Shown here: positions 1-13,045 of the stretch, one piece after another
Layout: each line of letters begins with the position of its first letter
Position numbering within the stretch: position 1 is the stretch's first letter
From: Echinometra lucunter
Lineage: Eukaryota; Echinodermata; Echinoidea; Camarodonta; Echinometridae
Assembly: GCA_029962745.1 (NCBI GenBank)
Contig: CM057165.1
Location: forward strand, 4,491,935-4,555,934
Length of the DNA: 64,000 nt
Direction of reading: 5' to 3'
Position numbers and translations under genes: made by a program
The notes under the pieces: generated by a model
The model's database searches: none
Seen by the model: only the letters and a program-made list of their open reading frames with translations
What the model was told of the DNA's origin: nothing

Positions 1-595
1 GGTGTCTGGGTGTGTGTGGAGATATATACCGCATAAAAGTTCCCCTGGGATTTAAGCCCATGTAATAAAGACTTTAATGTTTACTCAATGACAATTTATC
101 CATATTGCTATGTTTTTTGTTGTTGTTTTTTGTTCATCTTAGCTTAGGAATATGCTGTTCAATGTAATTTTATTTATGAGCTTATACCATTAATTAACAA
201 TTATATCTAATATTCATTGTTTTCTGTTAATCTGCTTTAGTAATTGGTTTATTCTGTTTAACTACCTAAATCATAACAATATTTCTTCTTTGTAAAGTTG
301 GGGTGTATTTGTACACGCCACCCTGTGGTGTGTGTGTGTGTGTGGGGGGGGGATATGCACCCCATTCCCCCAGGATTAAGCCAATGTACATAGTGAAGAC
401 TTATATGTTAACACAATTGATAATTTATCCGTATTGCTACGTTTTTGTTTTTTTCATCTTAGCTTAGGAACATTCTGTTCAATGTAATTGTACTTATAAT
501 CTTATATGATTGATTAATAATCATATTATCTTAGCATTCATTGTTTTCCGTAAATTTGTGATAGTAATTGGTTTATTCTGTAAATACCAGACTTG
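1..595. repeat. Direct duplication, about 270 bp, two diverged copies
   Basis: Bases 1-275 and about 326-595 align along their length. Both share a GT-rich start, a CCCC-rich patch, the phrase CATCTTAGCTTAGGAA, and a final TAGTAATTGGTTTATTCTGT. The copies differ by many substitutions and small indels, so the duplication is old. No coding potential is seen. It may be part of a larger dispersed repeat cut by the window edge. Confidence 0.75.
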
Positions 596-1639
596 TAACA
601 TTATTTTTAAATTATGTTATCTCATTTCAATGTGATAACTGTTAACAAACTGCTGATTGTTATTATTACTACACGGTTGCTAGTAAAAAAAAAAATGCAC
701 AGTTGACTTGACAGTAAAACTGATACATGTCATGTGACCATGTCAGATCAATGCACTGTTTTACAAAGTCTGGCGATAAGTACTGTTCTGTGACATAGAA
801 TTGTTGGTTAGGAATACACACAAAGAAATAATTACTCGAGATTCATTGTAATTATACTATTCAACTCTTGAAGTTATTTTTTTTTAATGTATCTTCTTCT
901 TTTCTTCAACTCTTCAATATTCAGAATGAGTATAATCTCATAAATTTAACTGACATACCTCAACAATATATTCATTTCATATGTCAATGAAATAGCTTTA
1001 CATTACTCATTCAATATGATGCATTCCATTGATAAGTGACTTTCACATCACAAAAGGAAATATTGACTGTATAAATACAAAAGGTTAACAAATCTTTCCA
1101 TTTCGTCTGTAAGAAATAAAATTACCCCCCTTTTGGTAAGGCAGTACTGCAAATATCAAAAAATACAAAACTTGAGCTCAACTAATCAAAATACTTGGGT
1201 TTACATAGCACGTGCAATATCTGCAGACTATTTGATAAACTGTAAATTAAATGTTCGCGACTGTTCTCAACCCTATGGAAAGCCCTTACATTCTATCGCT
1301 CTGTGCTTCAGGTGTGTCTTTATAGCGAACCGCACGTAGACTTCTGACAGAATGACCATGGGTGCTCGAGATAACAGTTGTTTTCAGGCTCGATGTCATC
1401 GACGTTCTGTCGAACTCAGTGACGTTACATGTAGCTCGTCTAGTAGACGAAGGATCCCATCTCAGTGGTATAGGACAAGATATGTCCTGGAACCCAGCTG
1501 CCTGCCTGTGGTCTCAAAATCATGATGGGAGCTGTAGAGGAGTCTTCTCCTGGCCTGCTTTGCCCAGATTTTCAAAGAAAATGGCACCAAAAATATGAGG
1601 TTAATTGCTGCGCATCCCATCTCCTCTCACACTCACTCG
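596..1639. other. No gene recognised
   Basis: AT-rich sequence up to about 1240, then a slightly more GC-rich stretch (1240-1640). Short open frames here have no family features, codon bias or plausible splice context that I can recognise. It could be 3' flank or intron of an unseen gene. Confidence 0.5.
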
Positions 1640-2008
1640 GCACACAGGTCCTGCCTTGACCAATGCCAGATTTGCTCTCCCCTGATTTAAATTCCTGGTC
1701 ACTTTGTGACAGACCAGCTTTCAGCCAATCAGCCAATCTGGCCTTTTTACATATCCCACTATCAAAGAAATCCTGGGGGGATCGAGCATTTGCTCATGCC
1801 GGACCAGCCCTGTGGAATTCACTCCCACAGGAGCTGAGGAATGCAAACTCTTTAACTTCCTTCAAGGGCAACCTGAAATCCCATTTGTTCAAACTAAGCA
1901 GGTACTAGGTTTGAAGACAGACATTCTTTTTTTTTTAAGCGCCTTGAGCATTTAATCAAAATGGAAAAGACGCTATATAAATCCTATGTATTATTATTAT
2001 TATTATTA
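1640..2008 (+). mobile_element. 5'-truncated CR1/L2-type LINE, 3' end only
   Basis: The open frame 1663-1908 encodes the typical C-terminal tail of CR1/L2-group reverse transcriptase proteins: a GDRAF-like motif, then LWNSLPQELR, then a short Phe/Leu-rich end before the stop. It is followed by an AAGCGCCTTGAGCA/GCGCTATATAAAT 3' UTR and an (ATT)n tail at 1988-2008, which is how these LINEs and their SINE partners end. Endonuclease and catalytic reverse transcriptase segments are absent, so the copy is dead. The 5' boundary is uncertain. Confidence 0.8.
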
Positions 2009-2047
2009 GGAGCCATACATCCATTTTAATACTTCAACACTTTTCTT

Positions 2048-2412
2048 GCTTTTAACTTGTATTCAATAGTTCAATATTGTGAATGTATTTATTTGATAAT
2101 AATAATAATTATAATAATGAAAAATGCGACTTGAATAGCGCCAGATCCACTATTAATGCTTTTATTCAAATGAAGAAATCAACTGAAATCTAAGTTATCT
2201 TAGAAATCGGCCCAAGTCTGCTCAATCTTATATTACTTTTTACTTGTATTTAATAGTTCAATACTGTTAATGTATTTAATTAATAATACTACTTTAATAA
2301 TACTAATGAAAAATGCGACTTGTATAGCGCCAGATCCACTCTTAATACCTTTATTCAAATGAAGAAATCAACTGAAATCTAAGTTGTGTATAAAAATCGA
2401 CCCAAGTCTGCT
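2048..2412. repeat. Tandem duplication, unit about 185 bp
   Basis: Two adjacent copies (about 2048-2228 and 2229-2412). Each carries an ACTTGTATT(C/T)AATAGTTCAAT start, an (AAT)n-like core, GCGACTTG(A/T)ATAGCGCCAG and CCCAAGTCTGCTCA at the end. The GCGCC phrase resembles the 3' UTR of the adjacent LINE fragment, so this may be duplicated LINE or SINE tail material. Confidence 0.75.
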
Positions 2413-2705
2413 CAGTCGTGGGTTCGATCCCCGGTACGGCACTTATGTCCTTGAGGAAGGCATTTTATCTACATTGCTCTTCAATGGTTAAATGGTTTAA
2501 TGGTTGGTGAATTTACCTGACTGCTAAGAAAGCATGTTTATGCTTGCTAGTAAGCATCCAGGGGGCCGACGGCTTTAAGTCCCCTCCGAAGGACTTGGTA
2601 ATGAGGATTAATACCGTACCAAATTGCATTAGCGCATCCACTTGGTTCCGAACCCGGGTACTCCCGGTTACGAGACCACTGCTCTGTCCACTGAGCCACT
2701 CTTTT
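2413..2705. mobile_element. tRNA-derived SINE pieces in opposite orientations
   Basis: On plus, 2418-2500 has a B-box (GGTTCGATCCCC) followed by a TGTCCTTGAGGAAGGCA body found in tRNA-derived SINEs. On minus, 2705-2635 reads as a tRNA-like head with an A-box-like TGGCTCAGTGG and a B-box GGTTCGGAACC, followed by a body with AAGTCCTTCGGAGGGGACTT. The tRNA-like structure is imperfect and no functional anticodon arm is evident, so these are repeats rather than tRNA genes. Confidence 0.65.
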
Positions 2706-4286
2706 ATCGTACATTAAAATACAGGTAAATTATCGTGCTGTATGCATATTAATACTAACGTGCACATGTGTGTTTCTTCTCAAACTAAACATGTCTGCTC
2801 AATCGAATGAAACGATTTCTGAATTTCATCACATAAAGAAGAGTACTGAATCATGTTTGTCATGTAGGGTCATATTGTTTCCTTATTCGAATAATGAATT
2901 GGCTTAAATTTATTTGTGATAACTTTACAGCAGAATTTTATTAATTTGTCAGCTATGAGAGAGTAGCACGGTAAACAAATACAGAGCAAACGAGCAAGGA
3001 AACAACAAACAAACAAATATACACTCACGCAAACAAAAAGAAAACATCCTTCATCACACACAAGCAAACAAAATGACTAAAACACCAAGCACATGGTAAA
3101 AAGTCAAACGTTCGGGTTTGATGTAAAATAATGATTACATTTATTTAACAAGTACGTGTTGCATTCATCGTTCATTTTCTCTTCACCGACAAATAACATG
3201 TACGTAGTTCTATGATACAGCCTAACCATGCTTGCACCGGGCTACATACAACATGTATACTATAGCTACAATAATGGGCCGGAGAGAAAGGGGGTGGGGG
3301 CGGGATCAGTTTCAGAAATTTGACCTGTACCGGGGAAAGTCCCAACAATGATCAACATAAGATAATTGCAAAATAGAATAAATATAATAGTATCCATACG
3401 CAATGACCTGCTTTTGTACAATAAATCACGGTAAGTTATGAACCTTATAGTGGGACTATGAAACATATATATCTGATATACATATCTTTGATAATAAACA
3501 AATGGTGGTTGTGGTGTAACTCTGAAACAACTTTTAAAAGATATATACTGGGATAACATAGGACTTAAAAATACACATTACTTGGAATGAGAAAAATCTT
3601 TTTCTCATCTGTTGGATGTTATTTTCAAATGATTTTCCTTTGACATCTCTAAAGTTTGGAAAATAATTTGAATTAAACTGCAGTTACGACACACAAAAGA
3701 ACTGCAACCACGCCTCCTCTGACAGGGCAAAAGGGTCAAAGGTCACCTGGGATAAAGAAATGTAATTTTTCCTTCATATACATGTATATGCAAAATAATA
3801 AAGGAATCACAATGGTAAAATCAACGACCCAATAATATTCTCTGATGCCCGAATCTCAATAAAAGGTCTTTACATACCACTAACAAAAAAGCTGATATGA
3901 TAAAACTGACAACAAACATATTTGCACATTAAAACACACAAAAACTGGTTGCGTTTCAACATATACGACATATGTAGTATAAAAGAGAGAGAAAAAAAAT
4001 CAACAATGTCAATATTCATAATTTGTTAAATAAACCTCATATGAACAAACGATGCATACATTGATTTTCAGCATGTATACTGACTGTAACAAGAAAAAAA
4101 TCCAGCAATTCGACATTGCTAGTTGTGCAGGGTGAGTTACATAACATAGTGTTTAGTATATTCTTGATACATAATCGTTAACTTCTCATAAACACCCTTC
4201 AATATTCTTTACATACACTATAATGTACAGTCTAACCCATAACAGTACAGTATCACTTTTCAGTGACCCTTTTGCAGTGCATCTTT
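2706..4286. other. No gene recognised
   Basis: AT-rich, apparently low-copy sequence with a short poly-G patch near 3290. Minus-strand frames at 2870-3067 and 3266-3559 lack recognisable motifs. If contigs 1 and 3 really join, this lies a few kilobases downstream of the minus-strand TOCA-family gene. Confidence 0.45.
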
Positions 4287-4410
4287 AGGGCCCCCCGTTT
4301 CATAAAGCTTGTTATCAACAACAAGTTGCAATAACTGTTATAAGCTACTAAAATTTGTCAAAGAAATGTGGCAGTCGTTACTGATAACAAGTGTTATGAA
4401 ATGGGGCCCT
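4287..4410. mobile_element. MITE with GGGCCCC-type terminal inverted repeats
   Basis: The left end AGGGCCCCCCGTTTCATAAA and the right end TTATGAAATGGGGCCCT are inverted repeats, and the match continues inward to TTGTTATCA/TGATAACAA. The element is 124 bp and non-coding. A similar right half (TTGATAACCAG ... TTATGAAATGGGTCCC) occurs at about 13920-13962, so the family is dispersed. Confidence 0.8.
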
Positions 4411-6344
4411 GCAATGCTAGTGATAAAAAATCATACATGAGCAGAAAGAGCTAAAATCAGAGAAAAAATTTGAGTCTAAATGTCTTTCTACTGCAGTATG
4501 TGTTACAATTCATGAATGAGAGCAATTGTAGCTTTTGTAGCTTGATCATTAAACTCTCAGAATTGGGCAATTTTAAATATAGCAATTTTCATTCCATTTG
4601 GCTCATGCTATATACATTTTATTTACTATTTTCAAATTATGTAAGAGTGGAAAGTAATAATAAATGTTGCCAATTTGAAGACAGAAGATGATTAACTTTG
4701 ACCTCACAAAAACTCTGTACTGCTAGGGTTCAAAGAAACAGAAACTTAGTACGATCTTTTGCAAGCACCTTTATTATTGTCAAAATCTAGCAGACATGTT
4801 GCAAGAATAAATTCAGGAAAGAAATCAGCAAGTACACTACATATCTTTTCTCATTAAATACTCCCTTGTTATTTTCTTTCGACCGCTTAGAAGTTTCACC
4901 CATGCTCAATAATATATTTGATGAAATAAAACGTAGGACTGTTCCATATATGTACACAAAGGGTCAAGGGGAATATGTTGAATAGAAATATGAATATATC
5001 CATGAAATTTGGAACAACATTTATCTTTAAACACATAAGTTTGGAATGTTACAATGAGATTACAAATGAGTGCAGTCCCTGTGCAGCAGCAAACATTGTA
5101 AAATTGTGAGATGATACACACTCCTCATTTTTGGAAGCTTGTTATCAAGCCTAAGGGACATCAAAGTTTAATGCTGTGGTCTTTTTTTCTTCCTTTCTTT
5201 CTTTCTTTTTTTTTTGACAGAAGGAATTCATCCACATAATATACACAAAACACATATATTTTTTTAAATCTAGTTATGGGGGGGGGGGGCGGATTTCAGA
5301 TCTAGGCATTAATAACCAAATATCTAAAAAAAAAATGGAGGAATGATAATTCAGGTCTCATGGAAGACTGTGGGACATACCAAATTCACCATGGGAATAT
5401 TCACATAAATTCTAGTCAGAAATATACTAGTAACGACTCATATCATATCAGTATACACAACATACTGATGAAGAGAATCTACATTCAATACTTAATGAAA
5501 ATGCCATGAAGGTGCTGATAAATTATTAAATAGAAAAATGTCAGAATTAGAAAGCATGGTCCTTAATTAGGCAAAGAAGAAACCGTGCCAAAACGGATGA
5601 TGATGTTGAACTCTGTGAATTGCAAAGGAAATTTTAAAAAAATGCCTGACACAAAGCATATTGTTTCAACAATAGTTTTGTTCATCAAAATTTAAAGACC
5701 AACAGATGTAAATGAGAATTGTACAATTATTAAGTTTCAGTGTTTTTGACAATGGTGCTCGATCAATCATTTAATACTTGTTTGAATGTACATGTAGTAT
5801 AAACATAGCAAATATTGTAAAAGTAGGAATGATACATTATATAGTATTATATCTTATATAATTACAATTCATATTGTGGTTTGTAACATACATAATTTCT
5901 AAGAACAAATAAAGTAATTGTTAAGCTTCAATGTTAAACTTCTAATGATGTTCCTGTTAGTAGAATTTGAGGAATTATATCTCTATGAATATTGTATATA
6001 TTTCGGGCTTATTTTCTGATGAAATGCATTCTACAATCTCATTTGCAGTCTGTCATGAATCCAAATGACAAATTCAATATTTCAAAACACTTTTTATTTC
6101 ATTTCACGGCAACGACTAAAAATAGCCAGATTAAATCATTCTCTAAAGTGTGCATTAAGTTGTGGACAGTAAATATGGAAAAATTGAGACTGAAGTAATA
6201 ATAAACCATTAAGTTATGTTCTCAGGCCTTGGCCTAGAATAAGAAATACAGGATTGGAGGCCCCTACTCTTAAAAATATAATTCAGTAATTTCTGGGCAA
6301 GTCCATGCTGCATGTATTTGTCCTATACGTTACCCATTATAATA
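4411..6344. other. No gene recognised
   Basis: AT-rich sequence with a T/C-rich tract near 5180-5216 and a poly-G tract at 5279-5290. No frame here shows a known domain, and no exon with credible splice sites was recognised. Confidence 0.45.
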
Positions 6345-6837
6345 TTAAAGGCATTGGCTAACTTTGTGAGCAGCTGATTAAAAACATTCTCAAACTAAGA
6401 TGAAACATGTGTATGAGTACTTGTATTATACTAAAAAACCCTGAAACCAACCATAATTGGAAGGAAAAGATGTAGGTTAGACGCAAACCGCGATTTTATT
6501 AGCTTTCGTTCTCGAGAGACACTGAACTAAGAGTACCGTTTGCGCGAATTCCAAAATACCGTACTTGCCTTCCGCCGCGTTATTCGTCATACACACAGTG
6601 CGGTCCGTTGAGTCATGTGGCATGCGCACTCTTACATTAGGTCTTATGCAACCGACCCCTCGGATATTTTCAAACATTGGTTCACATTTCTAATATTTAA
6701 AAATAACTTTCCCCGTGGATATTATGCTCTGAAACTTTCACACTGGTATTTTTACACTATAACCCTAATGTTTATCCCTTTTTAAGTAACAAAATGAGAT
6801 TTTTAAAAATCATAACAATGTTAGCCAATGCCTTTAA
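6345..6837. mobile_element. TTAA-flanked MITE, Kolobok/T2-like termini
   Basis: The left end is TTAAAGGCATTGGCTAAC and the right end GTTAGCCAATGCCTTTAA, an inverted repeat of about 18 bp including TTAA. The TTAAAGG terminus matches what is known for Kolobok/T2-type elements, which duplicate TTAA. The interior (about 450 bp) is non-coding apart from chance frames. Superfamily assignment is inference from the termini alone. Confidence 0.75.
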
Positions 6838-6926
6838 AGGTTCAGTAAATCTGATTACTGTACCCAGCTGATATTTTACGAGAGCATGGATCAGACAAAT
6901 TATCATTTTTCATATTTTCATGTCAG

Positions 6927-7346
6927 TTAACGCATTCATGACAAGAATTACTCCAAGCCTAATTTGATCAGCTTTTCTTCTTTAAATTGGCAACACCGGT
7001 ACTTTTCTTTTATTGATACATGTTTCTTTTCAAGATTCATGCATCTGAAATGAATATAAGTTGACAGAAGGTATGCTCAGGAGTTGAAAAGCTGCCAATC
7101 CGCATGGAAAAGCAATGATTTTGAACTTACCATTGCATTGCCAATGTATGGATTTTAAAGCTCATTTTCCATTTGAAAAGATTTCAGCATGACACAAAAA
7201 AGTGACGCAACCAAAACGCGCACAGTATGTGCAGAATTTTTTGCTCCATCTCCTCATGTACCTATGTGGTATGTTTTAATGGGCTCTGCATCAAGAGTTA
7301 TTAGGCCAAACCACATAATGTGGACCTTCTGTCACGAATGGGTGAA
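6927..7346 (+). mobile_element. TTAA MITE family, copy 1 (piggyBac-like)
   Basis: Starts TTAACGCATTCATGACA and ends TGTCACGAATGGGTGAA. The internal order is the same as in the copy at 37444-37859: a TTTGATCAGCTTTT stretch, AATTGGCAACACC, then near the end GGCTCTGCATCAA and TTAGGCCAAACCACA. It is about 420 bp. The right TTAA has decayed to TGAA. No transposase is encoded. Confidence 0.8.
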
Positions 7347-8138
7347 TGTTCCCAATTCCGCAATACCATTCCTTATTGCTGGGTAACGTAGCGGTCAACC
7401 TTGGACTCGCTTACTGCATCTGAGCTATTGAGGTGTCGAAAGGGAAAGATAGATAGTAAAAACAACACTGGCAAGATTTATGTTTGTGTTTGCAAACAAC
7501 ATTAGCAATTGAGTAACAATGAATTTTCTAAAAATGTGGTGCACATTTCTCACGTAGTTAGTGGCAAATTGCTATGTTTCGGACCCAAGCTGCTTTTCTT
7601 CCAACTTCTCACTTCAATATCAGCATTAAAATCACACAAAAACAATGAAATTACCTTTTAAAAACTTTGTTCACATTATACTCTCTGTTGAATGAATCCG
7701 ATATTCTAGTAATTGCAATAAAAAACATAAAATGAAAGACGCTTACTTTGAAATCCATGGATATACATATTCAGGGTGTCATCGTTATACAGAATGCAAC
7801 TGAACACACAGTAATCAACTCGGGTTCAGGCTCTGTTGGTTTTTTTTACAGTCAGTAACATTAAATGAAGTGTCTTTAAATACGAGTGCTTCTTTCTGAA
7901 GCATAAATGTACTTGCATCTGTACACATTATGTTCCAGTTTCTGCAACTATTCCATTTCTGAAAGTTAGATGAGTTGAGTCAATGTAACACACAGTGTTA
8001 GGATGGTGTTTAAATGCTGTACTGAAGTCAACAATGATGATCGATTGGGTCTGTATTTTAATAACAAGAGTTCAAGATAAGAAACAATATTCTGAGCAAT
8101 ACTGACCAGATCCATAGCAATGACAACTTGCTTTCTAG
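7347..8138. other. No gene recognised
   Basis: Unique-looking AT-rich DNA between two copies of the TTAA MITE family. No frame with recognisable protein features was seen on either strand. Confidence 0.4.
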
Positions 8139-8424
8139 TTAACGATAATGTTATTTGATCATTCTTCTTCAAAATGGCAACCCCAGTATTTTTCTTTTAC
8201 TGCTACATAATTCTTGTAAAAAGTCATTTATCTGAAATGAATATTAATTGACATCAAATATGTTGAGAAGTTAAGAAGTTGCCAATTTTGACCTTTCCAC
8301 TGCATTGCAAATTTAAGATTTTAAATTGTTTTGTTGGCTCTTTCTGCTCATGTAACGATAAATTGTTTATGGCTTTGCATAAAAAGTTATTAGGCCAAAC
8401 CACACAATGTGTACCCTCTGTCAC
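8139..8424 (+). mobile_element. TTAA MITE family, copy 3, truncated
   Basis: Begins TTAACGATAATG, then shows the family landmarks TTTGATCATTCTTCTTC, AAATGGCAACCCC, TTAGGCCAAACCACACA and CTCTGTCAC. The outermost right terminal bases are missing. It is shorter than copy 1 because of internal deletions. Confidence 0.7.
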
Positions 8425-8718
8425 TTTTTTGTCCAAAAAGTTACATGCATCCAAGTTTTTCTTTGGATCCATACATTCTGTATGCTGAAAAGCAGTGCAT
8501 TCCAAAAATATGTTGCAAGCAGATGACCCATAAGCATTACATTGACCCAACTGCACTCATTTTCACAAACAGATTGCTTACAAGAATGTGGGTATCTAAT
8601 TCTACTACGTGCATTTAATACAATGTAATGACATCCATAGCTGCAAAAATATTGTGACAATGCGACACAATGCCGTTTTTCATGGAGGGAACATTATAAT
8701 ATCATCAGTGTGTGTTCA

Positions 8719-9822
8719 TAATTCACACAAAAATGCATCATTCAGTTACTTGCTGCATCACTGGGGGGAAAAAAAGCGCCACATCATTACTTAGTGAAAA
8801 AAAGTTACATGCATCCAATTTGATTTCTTTTGCTCCAAAGCTGCGTCTCCAGCAAGACAATGCCACATACTAAGCTCAGATCGGCTCCAATACTAACATC
8901 GTAAGTGATGAACGGGCCTGCCACTGATGATGAGAGCGTAATGTACGTCTAGCATGGCAGACGCTCTCGCAAGAAAATGTGCCCAGGCTCGTAAGCAGCT
9001 TTCATTGTCTCAAACATCTTCTTCACTCACCAAATCCTCGCTTATTCCACATTCCATGTTTCAAGAAACATATCTGGCTTGTACTCCATTTATTCCATTC
9101 TCAGCTTGTGTCTAGTCCCATGCCTTTCAAATACATTGCAGGTGTACCATCAAAGTTCTATATGCAGTCCCACATATTGATTTTAGCGCGTGCTAAGCAA
9201 TCCTGATATATGCTCAGCCCGATGTATGGATGTAGATATATGTGTTACACTATCTCGATGTAAGATGTGGGTACGTAAACTCTCTTCTCCACAGACGAAC
9301 CCTTGTCCAGCCATCCCCGCTGTCTTTCTCAATCAGATCCAACTCCTCCCATTCTCCATGCATAATAGATTGTCATATCAGCTAGAACACAACATGATAA
9401 TAATTTGAATTTATTGCATGCTCTGAAAATTTATCAATTCATCACTGTCATCGTCACCGTTTCAAAGCATCCACAAACACAGCATAAGACATGCCAACCT
9501 CCCTAGCGCCACAACTGGGTGATGTGGCATGTGCCTGTAATCCAGCTAAATGTGGAAGGTATGTATGTGCTGATTCAGCAGACCCAGATTCGAGTCTGAG
9601 TCACATCTTTTCGGACGGTGACATGAAAGGTAGGTCCCAGGCATAAATAATCATATCTGATGATACTCGTCTGTAAAAAACCAATTCAACAACAACAACC
9701 TGGTGGAAAGTAGGAGCATCTCACAGCAAATTAAGGAACACAATTTCTGCGTGTTCTTCACATGCAGGTTTTAAATAACGAGAGGAATCTCCGACAATAT
9801 CCTAGATTCTATGTCAAAAGGG
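8719..9822. repeat. Contig-end copy of a 1.1-kb segment (overlaps 43031-44144)
   Basis: This stretch is almost identical to 43031-44144 from end to end. It runs exactly to the left edge of the first N gap, while its partner begins exactly at the right edge of the second N gap. Differences are mainly single-base insertions and deletions. That is the geometry of two contigs that overlap but were not merged. A true segmental duplication is the alternative. Confidence 0.9.
9245..9381 (-). pseudogene. Damaged copy of the last TOCA-family exon (SH3 C-terminal half)
   Basis: This corresponds to the exon at 43562-43701 but is 137 rather than 140 bp. It lacks a base in the first GATGATGAC stretch, another in the GAATGGGG run, and has scrambled indels around the CGTCGTGG segment. 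Read in the phase of the intact exon it reaches a stop within about 20 codons. The 3' splice site, stop codon and the GDGW-encoding block are kept. I read it as a low-quality contig end of the same locus rather than a second gene. A real duplicated pseudo-exon cannot be excluded from sequence alone. Confidence 0.75.
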
Positions 9823-10322
9823 NNNNNNNNNNNNNNNNNNNNNNNNNNNNNNNNNNNNNNNNNNNNNNNNNNNNNNNNNNNNNNNNNNNNNNNNNNNNNN
9901 NNNNNNNNNNNNNNNNNNNNNNNNNNNNNNNNNNNNNNNNNNNNNNNNNNNNNNNNNNNNNNNNNNNNNNNNNNNNNNNNNNNNNNNNNNNNNNNNNNNN
10001 NNNNNNNNNNNNNNNNNNNNNNNNNNNNNNNNNNNNNNNNNNNNNNNNNNNNNNNNNNNNNNNNNNNNNNNNNNNNNNNNNNNNNNNNNNNNNNNNNNNN
10101 NNNNNNNNNNNNNNNNNNNNNNNNNNNNNNNNNNNNNNNNNNNNNNNNNNNNNNNNNNNNNNNNNNNNNNNNNNNNNNNNNNNNNNNNNNNNNNNNNNNN
10201 NNNNNNNNNNNNNNNNNNNNNNNNNNNNNNNNNNNNNNNNNNNNNNNNNNNNNNNNNNNNNNNNNNNNNNNNNNNNNNNNNNNNNNNNNNNNNNNNNNNN
10301 NNNNNNNNNNNNNNNNNNNNNN
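9823..10322. other. Assembly gap, exactly 500 N
   Basis: The run of N is exactly 500 long, as is the second gap, so it is almost certainly a placeholder of unknown true size. Open frames drawn across it are artefacts. Confidence 0.98.
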
Positions 10323-12809
10323 GCATTGATGCAGGATTTCCTTTTAGAAATAAGAGGAACAAATCTCAGAAAGTTATAGACAAGCAAAGGAAAAAGACCC
10401 TACCCACCGAAAAAAAAAAAAATCGTAACATATTTTGGGTCTCTTTGTGCTACCAAATTCTATGACAAGTGAGCAAGAAAGCAAGCAAAAAAAAAAACAA
10501 AAACAAAAACAAAAACAACCAAAAACAAAACAAACCAAACCAAACCAAAACAAAGCAAAACGAAAACAGCCAAAAACAAAACCGGGGGGGGGGGGGGGTC
10601 GGAAGTGTCCCTTTATCCGCCGCCGCCACTGGGACACCTAACTTCACGGGACCGACCATGCACGGGAAAAGAAATTACACTGCCACAATGCAATGATCCA
10701 GAAGCGGTTGGTTCTGGATCGGAGCGGAGTCATCGTAAAGTCGGATTTAGTGGTATGACTCAAGAATGATTTTTTTTTTTTTTTTTTGCACGGAAAGGAG
10801 AGGGATGGATGTTTATCATATGCGTTAAGCATGTTGGGTCCACAGAGATATTGACATCTCTATGGTTGAATTGAGTCCCTATTCGCCCTCTATCGTTAAA
10901 TGCTATCCACGTTTTTCTTTTCCAGTGTAATCTACTACTGGACTTTCGTTTATGTGGGCTTAATGCAACAACAACAAAAAAAGGTCAAATTTACTTCATT
11001 GCTTGACTAATGAAATAAATGATATCGTTCTCACAACGAAGACGAAACTTGTTCCACAGTAACAAGCATTTGAAATTGAAACAATTTATGACATGTGACA
11101 GTATGAATTTGATCTAATGTTCCCTCATTTTTCAACTTTAAAACACCCTAAAACCAGGTACGCCGATTTTCATAGTGATAGTTTTAAGAAGAAATAATTG
11201 GTAACCATGTCACAGTGTAAATTACTGAAACATATTTTGTTCAAATATCCAGAATGTATTATTAGATTTTTTTTGTTTTATTCTTAATGCTATTATGACA
11301 GCCCTTAGGCTGAATTGCATACATTCACAATGAAAAGTTGGAAATCGAACATAAATCTGATATATAAGTTATTTTGATAACTGTGAGCTGGTAAAACATA
11401 CCATAAACTAACTGTTGATTAGGACCAATCGTTTAGTACCATTGGGACATGTTACTCATATGGACTTCAAGTTGTTCTACTCTTTTCTCATACTTTTTTC
11501 TTTTATGTAGGAAGTTTTCAAATAATGCATGGGGTGAGGCAAACCTTTCCCAGTCAACCCTATCCAGAATAATCTTGATGGTATCCCACTGCATCTTGCA
11601 AGAAGGGACCAATACATTAATTCCCTACTATAGAAAGACAGGTGTTTGGGGAATCTGGCAGCTGTTTTCGAATATGGCAAGTCCCACATACCTATCTGCA
11701 GCCCAAGAGGACCCAATGCACAAGAGAAAATAGATACTCGCTTTATATTCAGGTATGTTTTATTCAATCTTATAACTAGGTGGAAAACAACAGAGTTTTT
11801 GACTAATGAAACCATCCAGATAATCCAAGCTGAAACAGATTGTGTGTAAAACTGATTACTTATGAGAAGATCATGATTTCGAAAATGGTCAAAATCTTCT
11901 GCCACTTTGAGCCGCAATACTACATACTGTTTAACCGTATTGATTTTTTAAAAATTTGAATAGTACATGTATTACGTTATGGGCCTTCTTTCTTGAATAA
12001 TATGACACGGTTGTTTCTTTGGTTAAAGTGAAATAACATGTGAGTACAAGAGTAAATGAAAACTGCATGTAAGGCAATTAGGTGGCCTTAAATATTTTTT
12101 TCAAGAGTAACAAACTTAAACTCCACTTAACTAATTTATAAATTGATTCTTCTTTTTCAGTAAGTGGAGCCTTTTCTCTCTCCCTGATGTTCATTTATTG
12201 CATTTTGCAATGTTTTCTATATTGATGTAGTCCTTTTTACAAGCATGATAAGAATTTTGAGTTTTTTTCCAAAAAATAAAGGAAGAAAAATACATATGCT
12301 GTATTGTGTAAAAGTGGATCTAAGAATTTATTTGTTTCGCGTTGTTCGCAGAGCATCAGTGTCATAGCTAGGATTTTATGGGGGAGGGGGGGGGGGGATG
12401 GGGACAGTAGTGACCACTCGAAGCATCACAAGAGCTCCCTAGGCGAAGCTTGGAAGCTCTGACGTTTCTTTATCAATTGTTCCTTGTCTGCTACCGCTCC
12501 TCATACGTTCTCTTACATTTTTCCTTTCTTCTTACTCACATTTTAAAAATTCCTTTCCCCCCTCTTTTAGCACTCTAGCTAATCATGTGATTTGAATTTA
12601 TACATGGCTTTAAAAGGAATCAGGTATTCACCAAAATCTTAAATAAGAACAAATTCTTCAAGCAAATTATAGTTGGTTGATCAATTGACCCTCCCTAAAA
12701 ATAAATTAATAAAATAAGAATTATATGACCATTGACCAGTGACTCTCCCCTCCTCCTCCCCTATCATCAGTTATATCGGGTTAAAAAAAAAAGACCAAAA
12801 AGCAATTTG

Positions 12810-12823
<14 letters not shown>
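10323..12823. other. No gene recognised; A/C-rich and poly-G tracts
   Basis: A (CAAAA)n/(CCAAAA)n-like tract at 10487-10582 leads into a poly-G run at 10583-10598, and T-runs lie near 10770. Further on is AT-rich DNA with a poly-G run near 12383. The overlapping frames at 11449-11917 (both strands) have no motif I recognise. They may be a transposase remnant, but I cannot support that. Confidence 0.45.
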
Positions 12824-12878
<55 letters not shown>

Positions 12879-12993
12879 GAGCGGGGAGGGGGGGGGGGGG
12901 AAGGGTCTGCCTACGAGGCTTGTAAACCCTAGGACTTGTATGGTGCTACGGGTGCTCTGGTGGATCTTAGCTGATTCAGAATACCCCCCCCCC

Positions 12994-13043
<50 letters not shown>
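12824..13043. repeat. Compound microsatellites (AT)n, (GA)n and poly-G
   Basis: An (AT)n run passes into (GA)n at about 12840-12882, then a G-run, and after roughly 100 bases of other sequence a C-run and a second (AG)n at about 12996-13043. The frame across it (Ser-Leu repeats) is a by-product of the repeat. Confidence 0.95.

Positions 13044-13045
<2 letters not shown>

Noticed and set aside
9762..10387. Open frames of 170-205 codons across 9823-10322
   Set aside because: They consist of undetermined residues from the 500-N gap. The same applies to the frames over 42476-43054.
11449..11917. Overlapping frames of 94 and 146 codons as a gene
   Set aside because: No domain, splice site or codon signal could be recognised on either strand, so it is left unassigned.
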